Shown: positions 24,547-33,675, numbered from the stretch's first letter. The stretch: 64,000 bases of DNA from Polynucleobacter sp. JS-Mosq-20-D10 (GCF_018687755.1 NZ_CP061305.1:1239099-1303098), one strand, 5' to 3'. Numbers and translations: made by a program. The notes: generated by a model not told the origin, from the sequence alone.

Positions 24547-25428
24547 ATGACTCCTCCTAGAGAACTGAGATCTCTCGAACTCATAACGCGGCTTAAGCGA
24601 GCGCCCTCAGAACACAAAGGGAGTGCGGGTAAAGTGCTATTCGTTGGCGGCGCACCTGGTATGGCTGGAGCCCTCATGTTGTCGGGAAGCGCTGCACTTC
24701 ACTTGGGGGCAGGTTGGACTATTTTGGAAATGCTAGATCCAACAGCTGCCCATGCAATGCCAGAACAAGCGGAGCTGATGGTTCGCCTAGCCAGCTTTAA
24801 TGCCCCAGAACAATTAGAAACTACAGCACCGGATGTGATTGCGATTGGACCGGGCCTTGGTTTTTCTGCACTCGCTAGAAATTGGTTAAGAGCCTCGCTA
24901 TGCTATCCAAAGGTGCCACTCGTGATTGATGCCGATGCACTCAACCTGATTTCTGATAACCCTGAATTTTTAGATCTCCTCAAGCAGCGCAATCAAATAT
25001 TCCCGGGCATGACTGTACTCACCCCACATCCCGGAGAGGCCGCCCATCTTCTTAATACGATTGCTTCGGTCATTCAGGCGGATCGTTTCGCCGCGGTGTT
25101 GGACTTGGTCAAACTCACCGATTGCATCGTCGCCCTTAAAGGTCAACATACGCTAATTGCCTCACCTCTTCACCCGGCAGTGCAGTGCGCTCAAGGCAAT
25201 CCTGGCATGGCTGTTGGCGGAATGGGTGATGTCTTAACTGGTACTATCGCAGCCATTGCAGCCCAAGGCATCCACCACAATCTCAATTTATGGGAGTCTA
25301 GTTGTATTGGGGTGCAACTACACGCCACAGCAGCCGATAGTTTGGTAGCGCAGCAAATTGGTCCCATTGGACTTACTCCAACAGAGGTCATTTTGGAGAT
25401 GCGGAGCCTACTCAACAAGCTGTTATAA
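24547..25428 (+). CDS. nnrD: ADP-dependent NAD(P)H-hydrate dehydratase
   Basis: A 293-residue carbohydrate kinase-like dehydratase: KGSAGKVLFVGGAPGMAGALMLSGSAALHLGAGW near residue 25, VIAIGPGLG, PLVIDADALNLI, TPHPGEAAHLL, and the nucleotide loop GNPGMAVGGMGDVLTGTIAAIAAQG. This enzyme repairs the damaged hydrate form of NADH and NADPH in the cytoplasm. In many bacteria it is fused to the NnrE epimerase. Here only the dehydratase domain is present, so the epimerase would be encoded elsewhere. It lies six bases before a DMT transporter gene. Confidence 0.9.
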   Translation: MTPPRELRSLELITRLKRAPSEHKGSAGKVLFVGGAPGMAGALMLSGSAALHLGAGWTILEMLDPTAAHAMPEQAELMVRLASFNAPEQLETTAPDVIAIGPGLGFSALARNWLRASLCYPKVPLVIDADALNLISDNPEFLDLLKQRNQIFPGMTVLTPHPGEAAHLLNTIASVIQADRFAAVLDLVKLTDCIVALKGQHTLIASPLHPAVQCAQGNPGMAVGGMGDVLTGTIAAIAAQGIHHNLNLWESSCIGVQLHATAADSLVAQQIGPIGLTPTEVILEMRSLLNKLL

Positions 25429-25434
25429 AACATC

Positions 25435-26412
25435 ATGCAATCAGTTAGCAGAAATCTTCATCATCGCCGTTATGTCTACGGCCTCTTCATGGCCGGACTA
25501 GGCTCCATACTTTTTTCCGGTAAGGCCATTCTAGTCAAACTCGCTTTTGGCTACGGTGCCAATGCTGAGACGCTAATTGCCTTACGAATGCTGATGGCGC
25601 TTCCTCTCTTTTGGGGAATTTATTGGTGGCAAGCACATAGGCAAGTCATGAGTCCACTCACATTCAAAGATCAAGTCAAGATATTTTCCCTAGGATTTAT
25701 GGGCTACTTTCTTTCCAGCTACCTTGACTTTTTAGGACTGCAATACATTTCCGTTGGACTAGAACGTATCGTGCTTTACCTTACGCCCACTATTGTGTTA
25801 TTGATTTCTTATTTTGTATTAAATAAATCCATTAGTCGCTTGCAGTGGTGTGCACTCGCGGTGGGGTATCTTGGCATGATCGTCGTATTTATTCAAGATG
25901 CCAGCTCGACCGGATCAATGGCCCTGCTCGGCATGCTACTGGTCTTTGCTAGCGCGTGCTCATATGCAATCTACATGATTGGGTCTGGAGAAATGGTCAG
26001 GCGCGTAGGTAGCGTTCGCTTAGTTGTCTATGCTAGTTCCGCATCAGCCTGCATGAGCGTCATTCAAATTCTGATTTACGATCCTGCAGCTGTTTTTGTA
26101 CAAGCACCGCAAATCTATTGGCTCAGCCTACTCAATGCAAGTCTATGCACCGTCATTCCAATGTTGTTAATCATGATTGCCATTAATCGCATTGGCTCAC
26201 CTCTAGTTGCTCAAGCCGGAATTCTCGGTCCAGTCTCAACCCTATTCATGGGTTGGATCGTATTATCCGAACCGATTACCTGGATTCAGATGGGTGGGAT
26301 GAGCTTGGTGATGGGGGCAATGTGGCTGCTGGTGCGCAACAATGCGCCGAGCAAACAGGGTCTGAACCCTACAAAGCCCATAGATCTTGAGGGATCTGAT
26401 CCGCTAAATTGA
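25435..26412 (+). CDS. EamA/DMT-family transporter
   Basis: A 325-residue inner-membrane protein with about ten hydrophobic segments in two repeated EamA halves (ALRMLMALPLFWGIYWW around residue 50; later RIGSPLVAQAGILGPVSTLFMGWIVLSEPITW around 245-275). EamA transporters export amino acids or other metabolites. The substrate is unknown. It starts six bases after nnrD, so it is probably cotranscribed, without a known metabolic tie. The end is hydrophilic. Confidence 0.85.
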   Translation: MQSVSRNLHHRRYVYGLFMAGLGSILFSGKAILVKLAFGYGANAETLIALRMLMALPLFWGIYWWQAHRQVMSPLTFKDQVKIFSLGFMGYFLSSYLDFLGLQYISVGLERIVLYLTPTIVLLISYFVLNKSISRLQWCALAVGYLGMIVVFIQDASSTGSMALLGMLLVFASACSYAIYMIGSGEMVRRVGSVRLVVYASSASACMSVIQILIYDPAAVFVQAPQIYWLSLLNASLCTVIPMLLIMIAINRIGSPLVAQAGILGPVSTLFMGWIVLSEPITWIQMGGMSLVMGAMWLLVRNNAPSKQGLNPTKPIDLEGSDPLN

Positions 26413-26430
26413 GTGGTGAAATAGGCAAAT

Positions 26431-26697
26431 TTATTGCTGAGGAGCAGCAGGCTCTTGAGCTGCTTTTGCCTTCTTCTGAGATTTTTTCTTAGCCTTCTTC
26501 TCCGCTTTTTTATCTTTCTTAGACTTCTTCGCAGTCTTCTTTGCGGCTTTCTCTGACTGAACATCAGGCGTTGTCGCAGAATCGGCCACGGGTACTCCTG
26601 CTGGGGCTGGATCAGCCGCCATTACAGTCAATGGTGATAAAGCAATTGAGATAGAAACGAAGGTGGCTAAGATCAATTTTGTAAAAGAGGTGCTCAT
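26431..26697 (-). CDS. Exported Lys/Ala-rich protein
   Basis: An 88-residue protein with an N-terminal signal peptide (LILATFVSISIALSPLTVMA, cleavage near residue 28) followed by a short Pro/Ala region and a very basic repeat tract of KKAKKTAKKSKKDKKAEKKAKKKSQKKAK type. The tail looks like a histone H1 C-terminus, but the signal peptide places it outside the cytoplasm. A start seven codons upstream is possible; neither has a good ribosome site. Its function is unknown. Confidence 0.65.
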   Translation of the reverse strand: MSTSFTKLILATFVSISIALSPLTVMAADPAPAGVPVADSATTPDVQSEKAAKKTAKKSKKDKKAEKKAKKKSQKKAKAAQEPAAPQQ

Positions 26698-26740
26698 TTG
26701 AGGTTCCGATAGATTCATGGGTAGCTTAATGATACCCAAT

Positions 26741-26767
26741 TAAAAAGCCGTCCTAAGACGGCCTTTT
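26741..26767 (-). terminator. Terminator of the aminotransferase gene
   Basis: GCCGTC and GACGGC pair around a four-base loop. On the minus strand the stem is followed by TTTTTA, and on the plus strand by CTTTT. It lies 22 bases past the aminotransferase stop. Confidence 0.85.
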
Positions 26768-26788
26768 GTGAAAACGAATTAAAGCGAC

Positions 26789-27937
26789 TTAAGCTGGCTG
26801 CGCTTCAGTCTCTGTAATTTTTTCTAATGCTGTTGCAAGGTGGTCCAATGTACGGTCAACATGCGCCAACTTCTCAAGGCCAAATAAACCGACGCGGAAC
26901 GTGCGGAAGTCTGGGCGTTCATCGCACTGCAAGGGCACACCAGCTGCTGTTTGCATGCCAAGAGCAATAAACTTTTTGCCTGACTGAATATCTGGATCCT
27001 TGGTATAGCTCACTACTACACCAGGAGACTGAAAGCCTTTTGCTGCAACTGAGTGGTAACCATTGGATACCAATAAGGCACGAACCTTATCACCTAACTC
27101 TTGTTGCTTTGCTTTGAGTGCAGCAAAACCTAAGGACTGAGTTTCTTTCATCACGTTGCGCAATATCTTGAGCGCATCGGTTGGCATGGTGGTGTGATAG
27201 ACATGACCACCCTTTTCATAGGCTTCCATAATTTGAAGCCACTTCTTCAGATCCATTGAGAAGCTGCTGCTTTGAGTTGATTCAATACGCTCGCGTGCTC
27301 TCTCACCCATAGCCACCATCGCGCAGCAAGGTGAACTACTCCAGCCTTTTTGAGGCGCAGTGATTAACAAGTCGACATTACAAGCCTTCATATCAACCCA
27401 GGTTGCACCTGATGCGATGCAATCGAGCACAAACAAACCATTCACCGAGCGGACCGCTTCACCAACTGCCTTGAGATAGGCGTCCGGCAAAATAATGCCT
27501 GCAGAGGTTTCAACGTGAGGAGCAAAAACAACTGCTGGCTTTTCTTTTTTAATAAAAGCCACTACCTCTTCGATCGGTGCAGGCGCAAAAACTCCCTGCG
27601 TAGCATCTTCCAATTGCCTACCTTTAATAACGGTAATGTCCTTGGTGATGTTGGCTAAATCAAAAATCTGAGTCCAGCGATAACTAAACCAGCCATTGCG
27701 CAAAATAAGACATTTTTCATTATTGGCAAATTGACGAGCAACTGCTTCCATACCAAAGGTACCGCTACCAGGAACGATCACTGCAGAACTTGCGTTGTAA
27801 GCATCTTTCAGGACACTAGAAATATCCACGATGACTTTTTTGAATTCTTCAGACATGTGATTTAGCGAGCGGTCGGTATAAACAACTGAGAACTCTAAGA
27901 GACCGTCTGGATCAACATTTGGGAGTAAGCCTGGCAT
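26789..27937 (-). CDS. PLP-dependent aminotransferase, serine/alanine-glyoxylate type
   Basis: A 382-residue class V aminotransferase. PLP should bind through Lys197 (LLITAPQKGWSSSP). VIVPGSGTFGMEAVARQF (about 53-70) and FAPHVETSAGIILP (about 138-151) and LFVLDCIASGATWVDMK with Asp172 are the family's cofactor contacts. The group includes alanine-glyoxylate and serine-pyruvate aminotransferases and phosphonoacetaldehyde-forming enzymes. The exact donor and acceptor are not told by sequence. It stands alone with its own terminator. Confidence 0.87.
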   Translation of the reverse strand: MPGLLPNVDPDGLLEFSVVYTDRSLNHMSEEFKKVIVDISSVLKDAYNASSAVIVPGSGTFGMEAVARQFANNEKCLILRNGWFSYRWTQIFDLANITKDITVIKGRQLEDATQGVFAPAPIEEVVAFIKKEKPAVVFAPHVETSAGIILPDAYLKAVGEAVRSVNGLFVLDCIASGATWVDMKACNVDLLITAPQKGWSSSPCCAMVAMGERARERIESTQSSSFSMDLKKWLQIMEAYEKGGHVYHTTMPTDALKILRNVMKETQSLGFAALKAKQQELGDKVRALLVSNGYHSVAAKGFQSPGVVVSYTKDPDIQSGKKFIALGMQTAAGVPLQCDERPDFRTFRVGLFGLEKLAHVDRTLDHLATALEKITETEAQPA

Positions 27938-28041
27938 AGTAATTTTCTAATAAATCGGGTGATTAGCCCTAAATGATACAGATTTAGTGCTAATTGAGTA
28001 CTTAGCCTTTGAAAACGGCCTTTTTGAGTCAATTAAGAGGG

Positions 28042-28950
28042 TTAAGAACTTTTCTTGGCTGCGGAAGAAACCAGTATTCCGACCACAATCAGGATGAAAG
28101 CTGCACCATGAAAAAGCTGGGGCGGATCCCTCAAAATGGCAGCGGAGAGAAGCGCCGTAAATAAGGGTATGAGGTTGGCAAAGAATGCTGCGACCGTAGG
28201 TCCAGCACCATTCACACCCAAACCCCAGCACCGATATGCAATTAAGGAGGGGCCAATAGCTACAAATAAGATCAATGACCCAGTCCAGTAATTGAGATCA
28301 ATAAAGGCGTGTCCAGTGGCAATTTCTGCACCCTCGAACATCATCGTCCACAAGAATCCAATGAAGACCTGTGCCATCAAAAACTCAGCCCATGGCCACT
28401 GCCGCTCACTACTTTCGCCCGGGCGGCTAATCATCCAGCTATAAGAAGCCCAGAGAATCGTGGCTAACATAATGAATAAATCACCCATTACTACTTCCAT
28501 ACTCAAGAGACTGGCAGGATCACCTCGCGTGAGGACTACGGTCACGCCTAACAAGGAGACAACTGCCCCTAAGAGCTGTAACAGCGTTGGCCTCACTTGA
28601 TAAAAGACAGCGCCGATCAGGAGCATCCAGATAGGCATGCTAGCTCCAATAAGGGTGACATTAATAGCCGTCGAGGTTTGTAAGGCGAGATACAAGAGAA
28701 CGTTGTAGCTACCCACCCCCAACAATCCCAAGACGAGGAAGCGAGTCTTGTTTTGCCACAGGGCACTACCTGGCTTTAGGATTCGCCAGCCAAGAGGGAG
28801 TAATAACAAGGCTGCCAGACCCCAGCGGACAGCACTCAGGGTGATCGGTGAAACACTGCCCACTAAGGCTCTACCTGCTATTGCATTACCCGCCCAAAGG
28901 AGGGTCGCAAGCGTTAAATAAAAGACAGTCGATAGGGGTATTTGAGGCAT
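28042..28950 (-). CDS. EamA/DMT-family transporter
   Basis: A 302-residue membrane protein with about ten segments and two EamA repeats: LATLLWAGNAIAGRALVGSVSPITLSAVRWGLAALLLLPLGW in the first half and GPSLIAYRCWGLGVNGAGPTVAAFFANLIPLFTALLSAAIL in the second. I chose the ATG ending at 28950; the frame is open further upstream, but that part is not membrane-like and shows no family match. The substrate is unknown. It is divergent from the lactate-dehydrogenase-like gene across 146 bases. Confidence 0.85.
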   Translation of the reverse strand: MPQIPLSTVFYLTLATLLWAGNAIAGRALVGSVSPITLSAVRWGLAALLLLPLGWRILKPGSALWQNKTRFLVLGLLGVGSYNVLLYLALQTSTAINVTLIGASMPIWMLLIGAVFYQVRPTLLQLLGAVVSLLGVTVVLTRGDPASLLSMEVVMGDLFIMLATILWASYSWMISRPGESSERQWPWAEFLMAQVFIGFLWTMMFEGAEIATGHAFIDLNYWTGSLILFVAIGPSLIAYRCWGLGVNGAGPTVAAFFANLIPLFTALLSAAILRDPPQLFHGAAFILIVVGILVSSAAKKSS

Positions 28951-29096
28951 TCGGGAGGATGTGGTTGGATGAGTGGCTATTTGGAGCCTCAAGAAGGGCT
29001 TTGCCTTGACATTGTAGAAACAAATGCTCGGTATTGCTAAGATAGAGCTTAAATTAGTTCTTGCTCTTGGGCATCGCAATATACAAAGGGGTTTTA

Positions 29097-30242
29097 GTGA
29101 CAATCATCACCAATATTGAAGATTTACGAGTACTGCATCAGAAACGTACCCCTAAGATGTTTTATGACTATGCGGACTCTGGGTCATGGACTGAATCTAC
29201 CTACCGCGCCAATGAGTCGGATTTTCAGAAAATCAAACTGCGTCAGCGTGTTGCAGTCAATATGGTCAACCGCACCACTAAAACAACCATGATCGGACAG
29301 GAAGTTGCCATGCCAGTAGCGCTTGCACCTACTGGACTAACTGGCATGCAACATGCCGATGGAGAAATTTTGGCGGCACGTGCTGCAGAAAAATTTGGTG
29401 TTCCATTCTGTCTTTCCACGATGAGTATTTGTTCGATTGAAGATGTGGCAGAACGTACTACTAAACCCTTTTGGTTCCAGCTCTATGTCATGAAAGATCG
29501 CGGCTTTATTGAGCGCCTTATTGAACGTGCCAAAGCAGCGAATTGCTCCGCACTAGTTCTTACTTTAGATTTACAGATTCTGGGACAGCGCCATAAGGAT
29601 TTAAAGAATGGCTTGTCTGCACCTCCAAAACTGACGATTGCCAACATCATCAACATGATGACTAAGCCCCGCTGGTGCATGGGCATGGCGATGACTCCCC
29701 GCAGAACTTTCCGCAACATTGTTGGTCACGCTACTGGTGTTGGCAATATGTCCTCCCTCTCTTCTTGGACAGCAGAGCAGTTCGACCCAGGTCTGAGCTG
29801 GGATGATGTGGAGTGGATAAAGAAGCTTTGGGGTGGTAAGTTAATTATTAAAGGCATCTTGGATGAAGAGGATGCCCGCTTTGCTGCCAATTCTGGCGCG
29901 GATGCACTGATCGTCTCCAATCATGGTGGCCGTCAGCTAGATGGCGCGATCTCTAGCATCAAAGCATTGCCCGGCATTGTGAATGCTGTTGGCAAAGATA
30001 TTGAGGTGTGGATGGATGGCGGCATTCGTTCCGGGCAAGATGTTCTGAAAGCTTGGGCACTAGGTGCACGCGGCACGATGATCGGTCGCCCTTTTCTCTA
30101 TGGCTTAGGTGCCATGGGTGAGGCCGGCGTTACTAAATGCCTAGAGATTATTCACAATGAATTAGATATCACCATGGCGTTTACAGGACACCGTGATATC
30201 CAGAATGTGACTAAAGATATTTTGTATCCAGGAACTTTTTAA
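29097..30242 (+). CDS. lldD: FMN-dependent alpha-hydroxy acid dehydrogenase
   Basis: A 381-residue enzyme of the lactate dehydrogenase/glycolate oxidase family. The GTG at 29097 is the likely start because AAAGGGG precedes it and the protein begins TIITNIEDLRVLHQKRTPKMFYDYAD. Active-site features are present: YDYADSG, ALAPTGLTGMQHADGE, WFQLYVMKDR, SNHGGRQLDGAISSIKALP (catalytic His and Arg), and GIRSGQDVLKAWALGARGTMIGRPFLYGL. LldD oxidises L-lactate to pyruvate and passes electrons to quinone; related enzymes use glycolate or mandelate, so the substrate is not settled. Confidence 0.87.
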   Translation: MTIITNIEDLRVLHQKRTPKMFYDYADSGSWTESTYRANESDFQKIKLRQRVAVNMVNRTTKTTMIGQEVAMPVALAPTGLTGMQHADGEILAARAAEKFGVPFCLSTMSICSIEDVAERTTKPFWFQLYVMKDRGFIERLIERAKAANCSALVLTLDLQILGQRHKDLKNGLSAPPKLTIANIINMMTKPRWCMGMAMTPRRTFRNIVGHATGVGNMSSLSSWTAEQFDPGLSWDDVEWIKKLWGGKLIIKGILDEEDARFAANSGADALIVSNHGGRQLDGAISSIKALPGIVNAVGKDIEVWMDGGIRSGQDVLKAWALGARGTMIGRPFLYGLGAMGEAGVTKCLEIIHNELDITMAFTGHRDIQNVTKDILYPGTF

Positions 30243-30309
30243 TATTCCACACTTAGCCAATTCTCCCGAACTCGTATTTGTAGTTTCTGCTTTAGCCCTT
30301 GCGGGCTCA

Positions 30310-31044
30310 GTGTGGTTTGGCAGTGCTGTACTCAGCAAATACCGCACCAAGGATACTGAGACCTCGGCAAATTTGGGGATCATTCAGACTGCAACGCTCA
30401 CATTACTTGGCCTGATTATTGGCTTTACCTTCTCCATGGCTATTGCTCGGTATGACTTGAGGCAGACTTATGAGGAGGCTGAGGCAAATGCAATTGGCAC
30501 AGAATTCTTAAGAGCCGATCTTCTGCCCAGCAAAACAGCGGCGAGTGTCAAAGGTCTTCTTGATGAATACTTAGATCAACGTATCTTGTTTTACTCTAAG
30601 CAAGATCAAGAGACAGCCAAGAAAATTACGAAACGCACCATTGCTTTAGAGAATGCAATGTGGAACGAATTACTCCCTGTGGCACGGACACAACCTACTC
30701 CCACTATTGCGCTCGTCATCTCTGGAATGAATGATGTGATCAATTCCCAAGGCTATACCCAAGCAGCCTGGTGGAACCGTATCCCGACTGCGGCCTGGTG
30801 GCTGATGGCTGCAATTGCTATTGCTGCCAATATGTTGGTGGGCTTTGGTGCTCGGAACTTTAAAGGTAATGTCGGCCTTTTTATGATTTTCCCAACTATG
30901 ATTGCCATTGCCTTCTTTCTGATTGCAGACATCGATAGCCCTCGTGGTGGCGTTATTCGTATCGATCCACGCAATCTAATTGATTTAAAAAACAATATGA
31001 GCTCCGCAAATGGCTCAGCATCCACTAGAGGCATTAATAAATGA
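30310..31044 (+). CDS. DUF4239/bestrophin-like membrane protein
   Basis: A protein of 244 residues from the GTG at 30310, with the family's LGLIIGFTFSMAIARYDLRQTYEEAEANAIGTEFLRADLLP stretch (residues about 34-73) and three hydrophobic segments near the C-terminus. The frame stays open upstream to 30211. The codons from 30244 (ATT) to 30309 encode an extra hydrophobic segment (ELVFVVSALALAGSV) that belongs to the first helix of this family, so the true protein probably starts earlier. AGGAA lies about 10 bases before the ATT. The function of the family is not known. It overlaps the next gene by four bases. Confidence 0.75.
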   Translation: MWFGSAVLSKYRTKDTETSANLGIIQTATLTLLGLIIGFTFSMAIARYDLRQTYEEAEANAIGTEFLRADLLPSKTAASVKGLLDEYLDQRILFYSKQDQETAKKITKRTIALENAMWNELLPVARTQPTPTIALVISGMNDVINSQGYTQAAWWNRIPTAAWWLMAAIAIAANMLVGFGARNFKGNVGLFMIFPTMIAIAFFLIADIDSPRGGVIRIDPRNLIDLKNNMSSANGSASTRGINK

Positions 31045-31232
31045 AGCGTATTGTTGATGTATATAAGGATAGGGGTCGAGAGCTTGTGTGGACTTATGTC
31101 ATTCACCTTGGCAATCTGGAGTTTCACCCGGCCCAAACTGATTTTGAGCAAGAAGCGTTACGACTTTCTCAACTGGATAAGCGTGGCACACCAAATGAGT
31201 TGAGCGCCAAGGCTAGACTTACCGTTCGATAA
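31041..31232 (+). CDS. Small hypothetical protein
   Basis: A 63-residue hydrophilic protein (MKRIVDVYKDRGRELVWTYVIHLGNLEF and then Gln/Glu/Leu-rich). Its ATG overlaps the stop of the DUF4239 gene (ATGA), which favours real, coupled translation. No signal peptide, membrane segment or known family is seen. Confidence 0.6.
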   Translation: MKRIVDVYKDRGRELVWTYVIHLGNLEFHPAQTDFEQEALRLSQLDKRGTPNELSAKARLTVR

Positions 31233-31254
31233 TTATTCACCTTAGTTCCGACAT

Positions 31255-31431
31255 ATGAAACCTTTAAGCAAAAAAGCCAAGATGGCAGTTGGATGGACCA
31301 TCTTAATGACCGTTACTGGCACTGCCATGTTGCATCAATGGGAATTCTTTGCAATGGGATGTGCATCCATTGCCATGTTACTCGTTGCGAATCACTATGG
31401 CCTACTGAAAGACCCCGAAGACAAAAAATAA
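31255..31431 (+). CDS. Small membrane protein
   Basis: A 58-residue frame beginning MKPLSKKAKMAVGWTILMTV and ending YGLLKDPEDKK. It has a basic N-terminus and two short hydrophobic segments (residues about 11-24 and 29-46), so it is probably an inner-membrane hairpin. It follows the 63-residue gene by 22 bases on the same strand. The stop abuts the terminator hairpin of the convergent gene. I recognise no family. Confidence 0.6.
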   Translation: MKPLSKKAKMAVGWTILMTVTGTAMLHQWEFFAMGCASIAMLLVANHYGLLKDPEDKK

Positions 31432-31455
31432 GGCCCCTATCTTTCGATAGCGGCC
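31422..31455 (-). terminator. Terminator of the old-yellow-enzyme gene
   Basis: GGCCCCTATC and GATAGCGGCC pair with a single mismatch around a four-base loop (31432-31455). On the minus strand TTATTTTTTG follows, overlapping the end of the small membrane protein gene. Confidence 0.8.
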
Positions 31456-31474
31456 CTGATTCATCTTCAGTAGA

Positions 31475-32575
31475 TTAGAGTGTTGGGTAGTCCGTATATC
31501 CGACTTCTGCCCCACCGTAAAAAGTTGCACGGTTATAAGCATTGAGTGTTGCACCCTGCGCAAAGCGCTCAGCCAAATCCGGATTAGAAATATACAAACG
31601 TCCATAGGCAACTGCATCTGCCAAGCCAGCCTCTAAAACAGCCTCACCCATGGCCTGATCGTATCCGCCGGCACTAATAAATTTACCCTGATAGGCTGAT
31701 CGGAACATCTCTGAAGTAACAGGCGCCCCTGTGTTCACTTGATCGCTTCCGCCTGCACTTGTGGAACGCGGTTCAATCATATGGACATAGGACAAGTGAT
31801 AACCATTGAGTTTTTGAATTACCGCGGTGAACAAAGCAACTGGATCGCTGTCAGCCATGTCATTAAAGCTGCCATAGGGTGACAAGCGCACACCGATACG
31901 GTCGCTTGGGTATACCTTGGTAATCGATTCGATGACCTCACCCAATAAGCGCATGCGATTTTCAATTGATCCACCATATCCGTCAATACGTTGATTGGTT
32001 TTGTCTTGCAAAAACTGATCGAGTAAATAACCATTTGCAGAATGAATTTCCACGCCATCAAAACCTGCCGCTTTTGCATTAGCAGCAGCCAATTCAAAAT
32101 CTTTCAAGAGACGGGCAATATCTTCGGTGGTCATTGCCTTAGGCGTTTCGTAATCGTGCAACTTCCAATCAGCACCATAAGTTTGGCCAGCAGGCGCAAT
32201 CGCAGATGGAGCCTCAGGGATGCCCTGCTCGGGATGTAAAGAAGAATGAGAAATACGCCCAACATGCCATAACTGCGCAATCATCTTGCCGCCTTTGGCA
32301 TGCACTGCACTCACAATCTCCGTCCAGGCCGCTGTTTGCTCAGCAGAATAAATTCCAGGCGTTGCTGGATAGCCTTTGCCAATAGCAGAAATTTGCGTTG
32401 CTTCGCTGATGATGAGGCCAGCACTTGCCCTTTGCTCGTAGTAAGTTTTTGCGAGAGGATGCGGAACATCCCCATCGATGGCACGCATTCTGGTGAGAGG
32501 CGCCATCACCAGGCGATTTTTTAATTCAATAGCGCCAAGCTTGACGGGGGTAAACATGATTTCTTTTCCAGACAT
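31475..32575 (-). CDS. Old yellow enzyme-type ene-reductase
   Basis: A 366-residue FMN flavoprotein of the OYE family. Marks are IELKNRLVMAPLTRMRA, EATQISAIGKGYPATPGIYS, IAQLWHVGRISH (about residue 98), DGVEIHSANGYLLDQFL with the substrate-binding His-x-x-Asn, and ISAGGYDQAMGEAVL with GRLYISNPDLAERFAQG at the end. OYEs reduce activated C=C bonds, nitro groups and nitrate esters with NAD(P)H. A start six codons later (MFTPVKLG, with GGAAAAG before it) is equally plausible. It lies next to oxyR on the same strand, so a stress link is possible. Confidence 0.88.
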   Translation of the reverse strand: MSGKEIMFTPVKLGAIELKNRLVMAPLTRMRAIDGDVPHPLAKTYYEQRASAGLIISEATQISAIGKGYPATPGIYSAEQTAAWTEIVSAVHAKGGKMIAQLWHVGRISHSSLHPEQGIPEAPSAIAPAGQTYGADWKLHDYETPKAMTTEDIARLLKDFELAAANAKAAGFDGVEIHSANGYLLDQFLQDKTNQRIDGYGGSIENRMRLLGEVIESITKVYPSDRIGVRLSPYGSFNDMADSDPVALFTAVIQKLNGYHLSYVHMIEPRSTSAGGSDQVNTGAPVTSEMFRSAYQGKFISAGGYDQAMGEAVLEAGLADAVAYGRLYISNPDLAERFAQGATLNAYNRATFYGGAEVGYTDYPTL

Positions 32576-32656
32576 GAACTACTTTCTTTTTTTGGGGTGA
32601 ATACTTCAACTAATGCGCAACTTTAGCAGGGATATTAAAGTCCCGCCAACACCATA

Positions 32657-33604
32657 CTAGACTCTTTGAAAACTCTTGCGACTGCCCCGACTAACTCTTG
32701 GGCTAGATTTAAATCTTGATTCTATACTGTGGGCAAGCGCTTGGAACTCATCCTGATGCGCGGTTGATAAACGGGCAACAAGTGCAATGACTCTTTTAGG
32801 AGCGGGCGGTGCTAGAGGCCGAGCAATCAATGTCGTGCCATTTAAAATCCCACCTTTTACCGCCATCTCAGGAAGGAGCGCAATACCCATGCCAGACTCT
32901 ACCATTTGTAACAGAGTGAGCAAGCTAGTTGCCTCCATACCTTCTGCATTACGAATATCAGAATGCTTGCAAGCTTGCATAGTGTGATCACGCAGGCAAT
33001 GGCCCTCCTCTAGCAAAAGTAGCCTCTCTGCCATTTTGGTGGGTAAGTGAATTTCCTTACCTTTTAATGCGGGATCATTTGCGCCTGCAACCAACCAAAA
33101 TTCATCGACAAAAAGCTCTTTCACTAATAGGCCAGCTGTGTCATAGGGCAATGCAATTAATGCAAAATCGAGTTGATGGTCCGCTAAACGTGCCAATAGA
33201 TTCGCGGTTAAATCTTCACGTAGAACAATTTTTAGCTTGGGGTAATGCTCCCGAATATCAGGCAACACATTTGGCAATAAGAATGGTGCGATGGTTGGGA
33301 TGACTCCCAATCGAATTGTCCCCACCATTGGCTCGCCAGAGGCGCTCGCATACTCCACCAGATCTTGAGATGAGGCTAAGATGGCCTTAGCCCTTTCCAA
33401 AATCTCTATGCCGGTTGGAGTGATAGCTACATTTTGTCTATCCCGCTCTACCAGCCGGACTCCCAAAACATCTTCTAGCTCTTTTAAACCAGCACTCAAG
33501 GTAGATTGACCTACAAAGCAGACCTCTGCGGCCCTAGTAAAATTGAGCTCTTGAGCAACTGCTACAAAATAGCGAAGCTGTCGTAATGAAGGTAGAGCCG
33601 CCAT
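32657..33604 (-). CDS. oxyR: OxyR hydrogen peroxide sensor
   Basis: A 315-residue LysR-family regulator. The helix-turn-helix is LRQLRYFVAVAQELNFTRAAEVCFVGQSTLSAGLKELED (residues 7-45). Cys203 and Cys212 in GHCLRDHTMQACK are nine residues apart, as the redox-active Cys199 and Cys208 of E. coli OxyR, which makes the assignment firm. OxyR activates peroxide-defence genes on oxidation. The C-terminus is basic. The gene is divergent from rubredoxin across 176 bases, where its own control site may lie. Confidence 0.92.
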   Translation of the reverse strand: MAALPSLRQLRYFVAVAQELNFTRAAEVCFVGQSTLSAGLKELEDVLGVRLVERDRQNVAITPTGIEILERAKAILASSQDLVEYASASGEPMVGTIRLGVIPTIAPFLLPNVLPDIREHYPKLKIVLREDLTANLLARLADHQLDFALIALPYDTAGLLVKELFVDEFWLVAGANDPALKGKEIHLPTKMAERLLLLEEGHCLRDHTMQACKHSDIRNAEGMEATSLLTLLQMVESGMGIALLPEMAVKGGILNGTTLIARPLAPPAPKRVIALVARLSTAHQDEFQALAHSIESRFKSSPRVSRGSRKSFQRV

Positions 33605-33675
33605 ATGCTGTAGTTATCCCTATAATCCAATTATTAGATAAATAATATCATTCCTATTTACCTTATAAATCATTG

